A stretch of DNA of 64,000 nt from Nissolia schottii (Eukaryota > Streptophyta > Magnoliopsida > Fabales > Fabaceae): NCBI GenBank assembly GCA_003254905.1, contig QANU01013744.1, forward strand, positions 529,074-593,073, written 5' to 3'. The number at the start of each line of letters is the position of its first letter. Position 1 is the first letter of the stretch. A program made the translations under genes and the position numbers. The notes below the pieces were generated by a model. That model had not been told where the DNA came from, did no database searches, and worked only from the letters and a program-made list of their open reading frames with translations. Of the stretch, positions 34,929 to 46,710 are shown in pieces.

Positions 34929-36542
34929 TATTAGAGTATAATGAAATGTATTTTCATTTCTTATTTAACTAAGTAGATAAGTTAGTTAATGTTTCCCTTT
35001 TGAACAATTATCGAAAACAGATTATGCTATATCTATTATTCTATTTCTGCTATTTTGTTTCTGCTGTTTGTTATTCTGTTATGACAGCAAACAACAAACC
35101 TTGTATAAATAGTTAATTAACTTGCAAGCCAAGTAATGTAACTTTCATTCATTTCAATCATTGTTCAGAACCATAACATGGTATCAGAACCATATATGGC
35201 CTAAGACAATCATCAAGACAATGGTTCCACAAATTCTCCACTTCATTAATCAATCATGGTTTCATTCAGTCCAAGAATGACTACTCTATCTTCACTCAAG
35301 GATCAAGAGATTCTTTGGCGATCCTATTAATATATGTTGATGATATAATTGTGGCTAGTGCATCACAAGCAGAATTTTGCAGGTTCAGCAACAACTTGAG
35401 AGTTTTTTCAAATTAAAAATTCTTGGCGATCTCAAATACTTTCTATGGTTGGAAATTGCTAAGCCCTCTGCTGGAATTACGCTATCTCAGCATAAATACA
35501 CTTTTAATTTGCTTCCGAATACTAGTTTATTAGATGCTAAACCTGAAACATTACCCATGGAACCTAAACTTACACTTTCAATTGATGATGGAGACCCTTT
35601 AGATGATCCTTCCAAGTATAGAAGAATGATTGGTAGACTTATGTACCTCACAATTTCTAGACCGAACATATGCTATACAGTTAACAAATTGAGTTAATAC
35701 ATGACTAATCCTAAGTCTACTCATCTCCAAGCCCTCCATCATTTACTTAGATATCTGAAAAAGGCTCCAGCACAAGGCATTCTAATTTCTGCTGCTTCTT
35801 CCCTCAAATTGCAAGCTTATGTTGATGCAAACCGGAGAGGCTGCAAGGACAGCAAGCGCAGCACAACAGGTGTCTGTGTTTTCATTGGTGATTCTTTGGT
35901 TTCATGAAAATCCAAGAAGCAAGCAACCGTGTCTCGGTCATCTGCAGAGGCTGAATACAGAGCATTGGCATGTGTTACAAGTGAGACTGTATGGTTGCAA
36001 AGTTTCCCGAAGGACTTTGATATCAACATTGACCAAGCTTGTGTCTTTTGTGATAGCCAAGCAGCCATTGCAATTGCAACAAATCTGGCTTTTCATGAGT
36101 GCTCTAAACATATCGAGATTGATTGTCACTTTACAAGAGATAAAGTCAATGAGGGTGCCATTACTCTCATACATGTTAAATCCAAGGATCAAGTTGCAGA
36201 TTTATTAACCAAAGCTATATCGAGGCATTGTTTGAGCATTTGATTTTCAAGTTGGGAATTCTAGACATATATTCTCCAACTTGAGAGGGAGTATTAGAGT
36301 ATAATGAAATGTATTTTCATTTCTTATTTAACTAAGTTGGTAGTTAAGTTAGTTAATTTTTCCCTTTCGTACAATTGCAAAAAACATATTCTGTTATATT
36401 TGTTATTCTATTTCTGCTATTCTGTTTCTGTTGTTTGTTATTCTGTTATGACAGCAAATAGCAAAGCTTGTATAAATAGTTAACTTGCAAGCCAAGTAAT
36501 GCAACTTTCATTCATTTCAATCATTGATCATGAGTCTTAACA
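34929..36542 (+). mobile_element. Compact Ty1/copia retrotransposon with both LTRs, 1614 bp
   Basis: 5' LTR 34929-35178 (250 bp) and 3' LTR 36292-36542 (251 bp) are near-identical in order. Both begin TATTAGAGTATAATGAAATG and end in ACA, so the termini are TA...CA instead of TG...CA. A perfect 5-bp duplication AACAA flanks the element (34924-34928, 36543-36547). The primer-binding site TGGTATCAGAACC follows the 5' LTR directly (35179), complementary to initiator Met tRNA, and a polypurine tract TTGAGAGGGAG (36281-36291) precedes the 3' LTR. LTR promoter: TATAAATA at 35104-35111. Gag, protease, integrase and most of RT are missing, so it cannot move on its own. Confidence 0.95.
35255..36243 (+). 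pseudogene. Copia RT C-terminus and RNase H inside the compact element
   Basis: Begins at NDYSIFTQGS and keeps the RT catalytic YVDDIIVA box, then, after a frameshift near 35375, QLESFFKLKILGDLKYFL, RRMIGRLMYLTISRPNICY, a stop (35695-35697), the RNase H LKLQAYVDAN...DSKRSTTGVC block, a stop (35905-35907), and [13 protein letters not shown]...[12 protein letters not shown]...[14 protein letters not shown] to the stop at 36243. The frame is broken three times, but the domain order is intact. Confidence 0.9.
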
Positions 36543-36547
36543 AACAA

Positions 36548-37130
36548 TCAAAGCATGACGACAACGAATTTGAGGGTGCTCCCTCTAGTTGGGCACCAAA
36601 TAACGCCTATATCACATATTTGGATGTTTTATCTTAGGTTATTGTTAAACTTTAAATCTCCTTTAGGTTAGGTTATTTTCTTTATGTCTCCTCTTAGCAA
36701 AGACATGTATTTGTGTTGTTTCGGCACGTCTGGGATAACTCACTTTTTTTGTGTCAATTCTTGGCACCTGTTAGTATTTATTATTCGTTATGATTAATCA
36801 ATGCAATATTTTACGTTTGAAAAAAATACTAATAGTTAAAAGAATTTAATATAAATATAATTTTTTAATAATACAATGGTGATTAAATTTATAACATTTT
36901 CGCTTCTTGTGTTGTTATATATATATATATATTTATTGTGTAACATTCTCGTCCCACAACCCGTTTCTTATATAAATTATGTAATATTCTTGTAATATGG
37001 TTTGCACAATACAAATTGGGTTATCTTCCCGCTCTATGCTACTTTCAATGTCCACTTTTAAATGCTTACTTTTAACTTTAAATGCATTTTTAAATTGATC
37101 TATGAATGTACATTCTATTTAATATTAATT

Positions 37131-37134
<4 letters not shown>
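36548..37134. other. Intergenic, possible LINE 3' tail; TA repeats
   Basis: 36590-36835 ends 'caatgcaatattttacgttt' plus A-run, as in a LINE 3' end, with no coding part left. A (TA)n run is at 36917-36933. No gene. Confidence 0.3.

Positions 37135-37169
<35 letters not shown>
37135..37169. repeat. (AT)n microsatellite
   Basis: About 17 AT dinucleotides immediately left of the hAT element, overlapping its target duplication. Confidence 0.9.
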
Positions 37170-37171
<2 letters not shown>

Positions 37172-37175
37172 AAAT

Positions 37176-37942
37176 TAGGGGTGAAAACGAGTCGAGTTGG
37201 GATAGGCTTTAACTTAAATAGACTTGACCTACTTCTAAATTATTTGGCTCGAGCATGAGCCTATTACTCATCATAGGCTTTTTTCTAAGGTTCGGTCAAA
37301 CCTTTTTAAAAAGCCTATCCTTGCTTGAAAGCCTATTTACATAGAGAAAACTAAAAAGTTTATATATTGTTTATCATTGAAGTTATACATACAATGTATA
37401 TAATTAAGTCATTAATAAAAAATATAGGAAAAAAATATTTTTTAGCTATTTAAGTTTAACACACTCAAAATAAGCATGAAAGAAGATGAATTATACCACT
37501 AATGGAGAAATAATACTAGTCTATACAAAGATTGAAGTGATATAACAAGAAAAAAAAATTAATAGGTGTTATGCAATAGACGAAAAGATGAAGAGTTGGG
37601 TGCTCAGATTTGAGACAAAGACAAAGAGATAAAAAATCAAAGATCGAAGAAGGTCTGATCTATTTCTAAGGGAATTATAGAGATGTGAAGCAAAAATATT
37701 TTAAATATGATTAGACCATATTATAAGAATATAATAACATTTTTTTTAATTTGGAAATAGGAATAGGTCGGCCTGTTGGGCCCAGTAGATTTTTTTTATT
37801 GCCTATAACCCGATGTATTTAGCTAAAAAGACTTTTTAAAAGCCTTGACCTAACTTGTTTATTAAATGGGTTATAGAGAGCTAGGCCTTAAACGAGTCAG
37901 GTCAAAGGCCTCCGACGAGCAACTTGACCTATTTCCACCATA
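37176..37942. mobile_element. hAT-type non-autonomous element, 767 bp, perfect 8-bp duplication
   Basis: Left end TAGGGGTGAAAACGAGTCG; right end as reverse complement TATGGTGGAAATAGGTCAAG. Flanked by ATCAAAAT at 37168-37175 and ATCAAAAT at 37943-37950. Imperfect subterminal inverted segments follow ('aaaaagcctatccttgc', 'aaaagccttgacctaac'). No transposase reading frame. Confidence 0.9.
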
Positions 37943-37950
37943 ATCAAAAT

Positions 37951-38652
37951 CAAGAGACTAACTATTGTCGGTCCCTCTTATCTAATGCAACTCCTAGTTT
38001 TCCTAATATTCCTAAAGTGTCCTTAGTTAAAATTTTATTAAATCTTTTCAATTTAGTTTATTGCCACTCCCTCCAAATTATTAAATGCCTTTTTTTTTTC
38101 AAAGTTGAATCAAATTAAAATATGTATTTTAACGAAAAATGTATATTTTTATATTAAAATATATGTATTAAAAAAATGATTGTATTCTTTTTTTTTTTTT
38201 AAACTTCATTTTGTTAAATTTTGAGATATATTTCAAAAAGATAAAGTATATAATATGTAAGGTTGATAACAATTTCTAATTTATTGAAAAAGTTTCGAAC
38301 TTTAATTTTTACCATAAGAATTACAATTGTACACAAAGATGTGATTATCGGGATCATTCTGCAAATTGACATTTCTTTTTGTTGTGTCAATATATTTGAA
38401 CTCATCAAATGCTTACAAAGTTACTTATACATCATTCACGATGAAAAAACATGGAAATTATTTGATGCATCAACGAAAAGTCAGTCTACTAGGTCAATGT
38501 ATATTTTAACTAATATATATTTTAACAAGTGGCACTTGTTAGTAAAACTTTTATTTAGCAAAAGCAATTCAACTTTCACTAACCTTTCAACCAAGGTGAT
38601 GTATAGACATAGAAAGTTTGGCCTAATTGAGTTGATGCCAGAGGTATTTTTT
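37951..38652. other. AT-rich intergenic; no gene supported
   Basis: A 182-codon open frame from 38263 to 38811 is AT-driven, without a family signature, and runs into the MULE-type MITE, so it is not called. Confidence 0.45.
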
Positions 38653-38661
38653 TTTTTTTTT

Positions 38662-39717
38662 GGCTTAATTAAGTTTTTAGCCCTTGTAAAATTTCAAAGT
38701 TTATTTTTAGTCTGTGTAAAATTTTTAGTCCATGTAAAATTTCAAAGTTTGTTTTTAGTTTTTGTGTCTGACTGGGTTAACGGCGCTGAGGTGGCGTGCC
38801 ACGTGGCATAACCCAAAAATTTAAAATTTTACCCATGACCCACCCACCCAATCTTGACCCAACCCGGTTCAATTTAAATTTAAAAAAAAAATTGATTCAA
38901 CCCCACCCTACCATCTGTCTTCCTTCATCTGTCTCTCTAACCCCACCCCAACCTTTCTGTCTCTCCTCTCCGTTGTCATCTTCCCCAACCCACCCTCTTC
39001 TCCACTGTCTTCCCCCTATCTCGCCCGTCGTCCTCTATGTTCTATCTCCTCTCTTCTGTCCTTTCTTCGTCGTTTCCATCGTCTCAGTCTTTCGCGCCAT
39101 TTCCATCTTCTGTCCCCTCGCCACTTACCTCTGCGTCTCTGCGTCGTCCGCGTCGTTTGCCGAAGCCGCCACCCAAGTTTGCATCGTCCTCTCACCAAAT
39201 CTGACTAAAAGCCGAAGCTGCCACCCACCTTCGTGGCACCCTCTCTCCACTGTGACCCCAGAAAGGTAATCCTTCTCCACCGTGAGGCCACAGTTCACTC
39301 TCACTTTCTTTTTGTGGGAAGACGGGTGGAGAGAGAAGAGGGAAGAGGCATGGGTGGTTGGGGAAGATGAGAGGAAACGGCGGAGAGGAGAAAATGAAGA
39401 GGGAAAAGGCGTGGGATGAGAGACAAAAGAGGGAAGAGGAACCACTCTGTCTCTAATAAGGATTTTTTTTTTTAAATTCTAACCGGGTCGAGTTGGGTCA
39501 GGATTGGGAGGGTGGGTCATGGGTAAAATTTTAAATTTGTTAGTTATGCCACGCGGCACGTCACGTCAACGCCATTAACAGCCACGTCAATGTCGCTAAC
39601 CCTAGCCAAACATAGGGACTAAAAATAAATTTTGCAATTTTATAGGGACTAAAAATTTTATATAGAGACTAAAAACAAACTTAAAAATTTTACAGGGGCT
39701 AAAAACTTAATTAAACC
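38662..39717. mobile_element. MULE-type non-autonomous element, 1056 bp, TIR about 230 bp
   Basis: Left GGCTTAATTAAGTTTTTAGC and right (reverse complement) GGTTTAATTAAGTTTTTAGC begin inverted repeats that run through the 'ttaacggcg...cgtgccacgtggcataac' block (38777-38813 against 39544-39584 region) and the 'acccatgacccacccaccca' block to about 38900 on the left and 39470 on the right. The middle is C/T-rich, including CCGCCACC- and CGTCGTCC-rich sequence, with no transposase. Flanking T-runs of at least eight bases may be the target duplication. This is a Mutator-style pattern. Confidence 0.8.
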
Positions 39718-39725
39718 TTTTTTTT

Positions 39726-40790
39726 AAGCAAGTGAGTTTTGGTGAATTATCTTTTTTTTTAACTATATTTTTCTTGTTGTTTACTTGCTGAATTAAAAGA
39801 TGTTAAGAAAATTATTTTTTATATTTATCCAATTCAAATTATATAAAAACATTATTCAATTTCAAAAAATATTTTAAAAAATAGCCATTTAATAGTTTGT
39901 TTTATCTAAAAGATTTGAAGTTAAAAATAATTAAGTTTTGCATTTAGTATTAATTAATAGAAAATTAAAATGGAGAAAAGAAAAAGACTAAAGATTGAAT
40001 GAACTTTTAACTAAAGACACTTTAGGAATATTAGGAAAGTAGTCACAAAGGGGAGTGATATTAGACAAAAGGGAATGACAATAGACACCCCCTCCCCCCA
40101 AATCAAGAGTGGAGTTTAACTTTTTTGCTTATTATTCTCGCTTCATATAAATTTCGTAACAATATTCTCACTTTCCATTATAATCACCCAATTTTTTTTT
40201 CTCATATTTGTCCATGATCTCATCTCCGAGTGGTTATTTTTTGTTCACGTACACTATCTTCTCACAGATTCCCAATCAAATCACTTATGGACCAATTACC
40301 TAACAAAAAAATAAGGTCCTCATTAATTTTTGTCATTTTTAAACATTGACTAAATTAGTCCATCCATGCTCAATCATACTTCATAAGTACAGTGAAACAC
40401 ATTTTTAGAAATATAGTTAAACACATCAATGACATTATTATCACTTTCTCTCCTCCTTCACATTTCTAAAAATGCGTTTAACCACTCTTATGAAGTGTGA
40501 CAAAGTATGTATGGACTAATTTGACCCAAGTTTAAAAGTGCCAGAGACAAACAAAGACCTTTTTTTTTTTATTATTATTAAGGACCAAATTAACTCATCA
40601 ATAATTTATAGGGATCAAATTATGCGCACGCATCTTGGGGGACCTCTGACAAATATTTTTGCTTTAAAGAATTTTTCATGATGTATATTAATTTTTATTT
40701 TAGTATTTAAATTATTTTATTATATATTTTAAAAAAATATATGAATATTTTGAGATTTTGTTAAAAAAATTATATATATATTGCAAATGG
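39726..40790. other. AT-rich intergenic, nothing recognised
   Basis: No coding pattern. C-run 'ccccctccccccaaatc' at 40087-40103. Remaining sequence is simple AT. Confidence 0.45.
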
Positions 40791-40799
40791 ATATTACAA

Positions 40800-41750
40800 T
40801 AGGAGAGCCACGAAGGCTATAGCAGCAAGAAGAGTGGGGATTCCTAGAGGTTATAGTCAATTGTGACCTAAGATTAAACATCTAGAGAAGAGAAATGTTC
40901 ATGTGATGTCATTGAAATTCTTGGACAGGAGATAAGCTGAGTAAGTAGACTTCCTGAGGTGTTGTCTCCTTGCCTTCAAGTTGATTCATAACCAGCCAAA
41001 TCCTCTAAATAGTGAATGTTATAGTTTATAGATGGGTGTAGGGGGACATTGGGAGGCCAAGTCACTCCACCATCTCCAAAACGCTTAATAAGATGGGTTA
41101 GTAATACCTCCTATCCTGTTTTAGATATTGATACTGTGTGGGCAAGATGTGATACAATGCATAGTTGTTTCTAGGGTACCAGGACACCTAAGGCAGTCAA
41201 CTAAGATACTTGCGATGTACTCCTTAATCTTTTGTCTGACAAGAGCACCATCGCGAGTTAACTTCCATATAAAGGTTTTGATCTTGGGTGGAACTTTAAG
41301 AGACCAGATTGAGTTCCATAACTTCTTGTTAAATAGGAGAGAGGGCTTTATAGAGACATAGGTGTGGTTGAACACAAAAACAACAAGATATCCATATCTC
41401 ATTGTATAATTCCTATTCTTCTCAAGCCCCTAGTTAAGCAAGTGTCAAGTTCCCGAAAAATTTAAACTTTCAGGATTTCATTGGATACTTCTGAGGTGAA
41501 TTTAGAGTTGAACAACTTGGAATTCGAGGTTCTTGCCATTTATTGTTTCATATTCACTGAACTTTTATCATTGCAAGCCGTGGGAGGTATAATGTAAGGG
41601 TAGGAATAAAAAAGCCAAGGATCAGTGCATATGTCAATGTTGTCACCACTACCCACCTGCCATTTAGTACAATTTCAATGACTTTGTTGCCTTCAAGCAT
41701 ACTTCTCCATGCCTAAGACGGGTTAGTGCCCACTTGGGCTTATATATTGT
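40800..41750 (-). pseudogene. LINE ORF2 fragment (RT 3' part and zf-RVT)
   Basis: On the minus strand: AWRS/LEG-like debris, KWQVGSGDNIDICTDPWL (the 'W-vG-G--I-iw-DPWl' block that follows RT in plant LINEs), then LWNSIWSLKVPPKIKTFIWK, RQKIKEYIASILVDCLRCPG and ETTMHCITSCPHS, the zinc-binding zf-RVT domain with its C-x2-C...H-x3-C pattern altered. Several frameshifts and stops; no LINE ends found. Confidence 0.8.
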
Positions 41751-42129
41751 CTTGAGATAATCATATTACAAAATAAACTTTAAGTGCACATCTGAATATT
41801 ATTTCTATTTAACTACTTAAACAATCTGGTTTATCTCATGTATCAGTGATAGAACTACCACAACTTTCATCACATTAAAGTTGTGACTAAACCACGATGA
41901 TCGCCATACTAATATACTCAACGGCATATATCAAGTTTGGATGAATAACATGGAAATAACATGTAACATGATCTCATTCATGTCTATTTCCAATTGGTCC
42001 AATTTTATTATTTAGGATATCAAAATAATTCAGAGTGAAAACAAAATAACTGAATATTGTATTTCTACAGAAAAAGTATCCTTAAACATAAGGTTTGTCT
42101 AACATAAATGAGCATCCCAATGCACACTC

Positions 42130-42990
42130 TCACTAACCCAGCATATCCTTAAAATGATATTACACCCATATGAGCATTATGCTCATGAAAAGACCTTGGG
42201 TGGTAGTTTCTTAGTGAGCGGATCCACAACCTTAGATTTTGTACTAATATACATTATAGACAATTAACCACTCTAAACTATTTCTTTATATGACCGTTGA
42301 AATAATGTCACAATCCAACTTAATAGTCTTTCAATTTTATCCATAATTTGCAGCCTTTATGACAAAAGTCTGCAGTCATTTTACATAATTGGATGCCTTA
42401 TAACAAGCTATTAAACCAAATGCAGTGGTAGAAGAAGCAATGAGTGTCTGCTTAGCACTCTTCCAGATAGCTTCTCTACCAAGCATATACATATAGCCTG
42501 AATTAGATCTATGACTATTTTGGCATCCACCAAAGCCAAAGTCTGAATCCTTAATGATCTCTTCCTAATCTAACTTCCTATATGTGAACATGAAGTGTTT
42601 TCTTCTCTAAAGATACCGTAAGAACCTTATCGCTGCTATCCGATGATCCATTCAAATTGCTCATAAATCTACTTAACATAAAAAAAAGAGTATGCAATAT
42701 CTGTAGGCGTACAAACTTAAGCACACATTAGAATTCCTACTGCTGAAGCATAGGAAAACTTCTGTATTTCTTTAGTGTTAAAATCATTCTTAGGGCATTG
42801 AATGATACTAGGTGTGTGTCCTTTAACAATAGAGGTTTCTTTTGGTTTGCAGTTATGCATGCCAAATTTTTGTAAATGCTTGTTTGGATCAAGGACTCGA
42901 GGCATAGCTCAAATGAACAACCACCTTTTACTAGTATCCACACACAAATGAATCTTGAATAGACTTTGGGTGCTAGCTTCAAGTGATTCT
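42130..42990 (-). pseudogene. Ty1/copia RT end and RNase H fragment
   Basis: Minus-strand frames give FGMHNCKPKETSIVKGHTPS, QCPKNDFNTKEIQKFSYASA, then in other frames RRSTSGYIYMLG, WKSAKQTLIASST and HEHNAHMGVISF, which is the conserved order from late RT to the end of copia RNase H. It contains many stops and frameshifts. The sequence up to about 44300 is LTR-like and may be its 5' LTR, but boundaries are not secure. Confidence 0.8.
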
Positions 42991-44310
42991 CAATCGCTCC
43001 TGGGATTAGAGAATTTCGAGCTCTACACTTAATGGTGTGTAAAACTGAAAGCTTAGTGTTATGTGTGTATTTTTCACAATTCTCCCCATCTTTATTTATA
43101 GGTGGAAATGTGGTATTAACAATTACGAAAATAATCTCTCATTTTAATTTTAAATCACAATCAAATCTTAATTTGATTTAAACCATTTCCTAATCACATC
43201 AGGAATAGATTTAATGATTTAAAATTATATGCAATAAAACCCATTTTATTATATCTCATGTAATAAAGTAAAGATCTAAATTTATATTATCTCATAATAT
43301 AAATATCCAAAAATTTGAACACAATCGAACCTGATTTATTATATTTCATACAATACAATGAAGATCCCCTTTTATATTATCTCTTAATATATATATATAT
43401 ATATCCAAAAAATATATTTCAAATTTCATAATTAATTAATCAATTAATTAATTAACTCAGTCTATTCATTTCATTATTAGTGTGTGACCTAATATGTTTA
43501 TATTACGTTGGCAGCAGGCTCAATACACTATTGGACCTACCAGTCATCAGCGGGCTCTAACAAGACATTATGACTAACTCAAGTAATAATAAATAGTAAG
43601 TTCATTTAACCAATTAATAGAATATATCATTTATCCTTTTGTTCTACACTATCTATTTCGAACATAAGGCATGGGTAATTTCAGCCTTATTTTGTTCAAA
43701 TGTACTTTCTAGAACTGCAAGTAATATTGACAATTCAAGTAAAACTGACACTCTTTCAGTTTACTTGGGCATGACCACACATTTCTCAATCTTACATATC
43801 GAGGGGTCCAAAAGATATCTCCCTCTAAGAGGGGAACAAATTTCGTCTTGATTAATCACAGTCCACCACATATATCACATCTTATTCAACAATAACCTTT
43901 ATAACGTCTTGATTAATGTCTTATTATGTCAACACATAAGGTTTCTTATGTAGGACATTGTGTCAATCTCAAGTATAAGGATCAACAGATATAAATATTA
44001 CGAGATTCATTTATGACATTTTACCATGCAAAGAACTCATAGTAGGTCTATCCAATATCTTGTTCTCAATAGATACCCATAAGTTTAACTTTGTCCACAC
44101 ATATAATTATCTAATTAAACTTATACTAGTCTTATCTCATATTAAAATGAGTTGATTAGGGATATATTATTATTTATATGTAACATAAAAATATAATAAT
44201 AATAATAATAATAAAGATAAAATATCTTTTATTTAACAAAAAAAAAAGTAAAAATAATACGGTCCATTAAATGGCCTAGGGCATAAACACCAAGAGAAGG
44301 CTTATGATAG
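42991..44310 (-). repeat. Probable LTR/leader sequence of the minus-strand copia remnant
   Basis: AT-rich with words typical of legume copia LTRs ('ttacgttggcagcaggctca' near 43504) and Pol II-like 'tttatttatagg' near 43091. (AT)n at 43389-43404 and (AAT)n at 44194-44213. No second LTR was matched by eye. Confidence 0.4.
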
Positions 44311-44319
44311 GGTTAACTA

Positions 44320-46620
44320 GACTTTCTTTGTGATACTCTGTAATATTTTTCCTTCTTGCAAGTGACAGTGGACCTGATTGTGAGTTGCATTACTTCCTCT
44401 AACCTCTTTGTTATCTGCAATGACTCTCGATTAGAGATTTTTGCTCCTACACAAGGATTACATTAGGTTAACCCAATGTTTCCATATTTGTTTTTTCTTT
44501 GCATGGAGCGTTTGACTCTGTTGATTCAAGAGAAAGTTGATCATGGAAGTTGGTGTCCTGTTAAGGTCTCCTAACACGGACCCCATATATCTCATATCTT
44601 CTTTGCGAATGACATTTTCTTATTTTGTAAGGCTAAGAAATCTCAAGTAAGGACTCTTATGGATATTTTGCAAGAGTTTTGCAACTTTTCAAGTTTGAAG
44701 TTTAATCTTGACAAGTCTCGGTCTATGTGTTCTCCCAACATTCCTCGGGAGAAGAGGGATTCTTTGTCTAGTGTTACTTCTATCAGGTTGGTCTTTGATC
44801 TTGGATCCTATCTTGGTGTTCCTTTATTCTCCAGAAAAATCAAGAAATCTATGTTCTTTCCTACTATTGATAAGATTCCTGTTAGACTTGCCTCTTGGAA
44901 GTTTAATCTTCTCAACAAGGCTAGGAAGGTGTGTCTAGCATAGTCAATGTTCTTCTTTATCCCCATCCATACCATGTAGACTGTTCGGATTCCTCAAGAT
45001 ATTTGTGATCACATGGACATAATTATTCGTTGCTTTATTTTGAGTTATAATCAAGAGGGGAGAGGGTTGCATACGGTCAATTGAGTTACTGTCACTAGTT
45101 CGAAGGGATTTAGGGGCTTGGGAGTTCGTCACTCACGCACCACTAATACTTTTCTTCTCGATAAATGGGCTTGGCGTTTGGCTGATGACCCCACCAGGCC
45201 AAGTTTCCAAGTCCTTTCCTGAAACTATCTTGCTGGTGCTTTTATTTTCTCCTCCATTCCCTCTCGCCCAACTAGCTCTTATATGGGGAAAGGTATTTGT
45301 CATTCTACTCAACTCCTTCGGGAAGGTTTTCGATTTCATTCTGGAAGAGGTGATATCTTTCTTTGGTATGACCTTTGGCTTCCTGATGGGAAACTTTGTG
45401 AGCTAGTTGAATTTATGAACATACAAGATACAATCCTCTCTTTGAAGGATTTATGGGTGAATGGTTCTTGGGATATTAGGGGTCTTGCTACTATTCTTCC
45501 ATCTGAGCTAAAGGAGAAGATCCTGAGTTTGAAAATCCCTTCTAATGGCTCGAGTTGATTCTTGGACTTGGCCTATGAGGTGTGATGGGGAATGTTGCTA
45601 GAGGCTATCAGTAGTTGTTGCATTCCTAATGGTCCTTTGATGTGGAGGCTTCTTGATCTTGGCTCTAGAGGTTGAAAGCTCTACAAAAGATGATATTTAT
45701 GGCTTGGCTTGCTCTTCATGAGTCAATTCTTACAAATTCTTTTCGGTATCACCGTGATCTCTCGAGTACTACTAAATATGTCAGATGCAATTCCCTTTTT
45801 GAGGATGTTCTTCATTGCCTCCGAGATTGTCCTCCTTTTCACTCTATCTAGGTTAGCTTGGGCTTTGATATGGCTTGTTTTGACAATCAGTAGGCTAGGC
45901 GCTATTGTGATTATCCTCCAATATCCATGTCAAGACAAAGTATTTTTCCTCAAAAACTTGTGGTGGGTTTGGTGTTGACGCACTATGCATGTCTTGGGTG
46001 ATGAGAAGTTGGGGTCTTCAGGATGTTATTCATCATTTGATGAGTTCTTGGGATGATATTCAATGATCTTTTCCTCTTACTCCTCATTCTACTAGGACTC
46101 CTAGAGAGGTGTCATGGCAAAAGCCTAACCAGGACTGGGTCAAGCTTAACACTGATGGTAGTGTGATGGGTTGCTCGCGGCAGGCTGCCATTGGTGGTGT
46201 TCTTCGCAGGTTAGATGGTGACTGGCTTCATGGATTCTCCGGTTTATTGGAGATGAAGATATCCTCTTTATTGAATTAATGAGCATTAGAATGAGTCTTT
46301 TTCTTGCTTGGGATCTCGGCTTTCATTGAGTTTGGTGTGAGACGGATTCTTTGGAAGCCTAGCGTTTGGCAATGGATTCTTCTCCTCTTCATTTCCATGT
46401 TTATGGTGCGGTGATTGAGAATATTAATTGAGGCCCTTCATATTAGGGAGTGGAACATCAAGATTACTCATACACTTCATGAAACTAATGTGTTTGCAGA
46501 TGCAATGACCAAACTTGGTGCGAACTGTCACGAATCTTTTCAATGTTGGCCTATTTCGCCTCCGATTGTGCTATCCTATCTTATGACGGATAGTTTTATT
46601 GATCTTAGAGCTTAGTTGTT
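44320..46620 (+). pseudogene. LINE remnant: RT, zinc-binding region, RNase H
   Basis: Broken + strand frames read PTQGLH-stop-VNPMFPYLFFLCMERL, FFANDIFLFCKAKK, FCNFSSLKFNLDKSRSMCSP, DLGSYLGVPLFSRK, LASWKFNLLNKARKV, FRGLGVRHSRTTNTFLLDKW, GKGICHSTQLLREGFRFHSG, then much-decayed zf-RVT, then SWQKPNQDWVKLNTDGSV and REWNIKITHTLHETNVFADA in the RNase H domain. The RT catalytic FADD box is FAND, an inactivating change. The gene ends at a stop near 46616, followed by a TAA-repeat tail, so the 3' end is original while the 5' half is missing. Confidence 0.85.
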
Positions 46621-46644
46621 TTCTTTGTTCCTTTCCACTTCACA

Positions 46645-46710
<66 letters not shown>
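46645..46710 (+). repeat. (AAT)22 microsatellite, likely the LINE 3' tail
   Basis: 66 bases of uninterrupted AAT repeat starting about 30 bases after the LINE stop codon. Plant LINEs often end in A-rich or simple-repeat tails, so the array probably grew from the tail. Confidence 0.85.

Noticed and set aside
38263-38811. 182-codon + strand open frame
   Set aside because: AT-rich composition, no family signature, and it runs through a poly-T tract into the MULE-type TIR.
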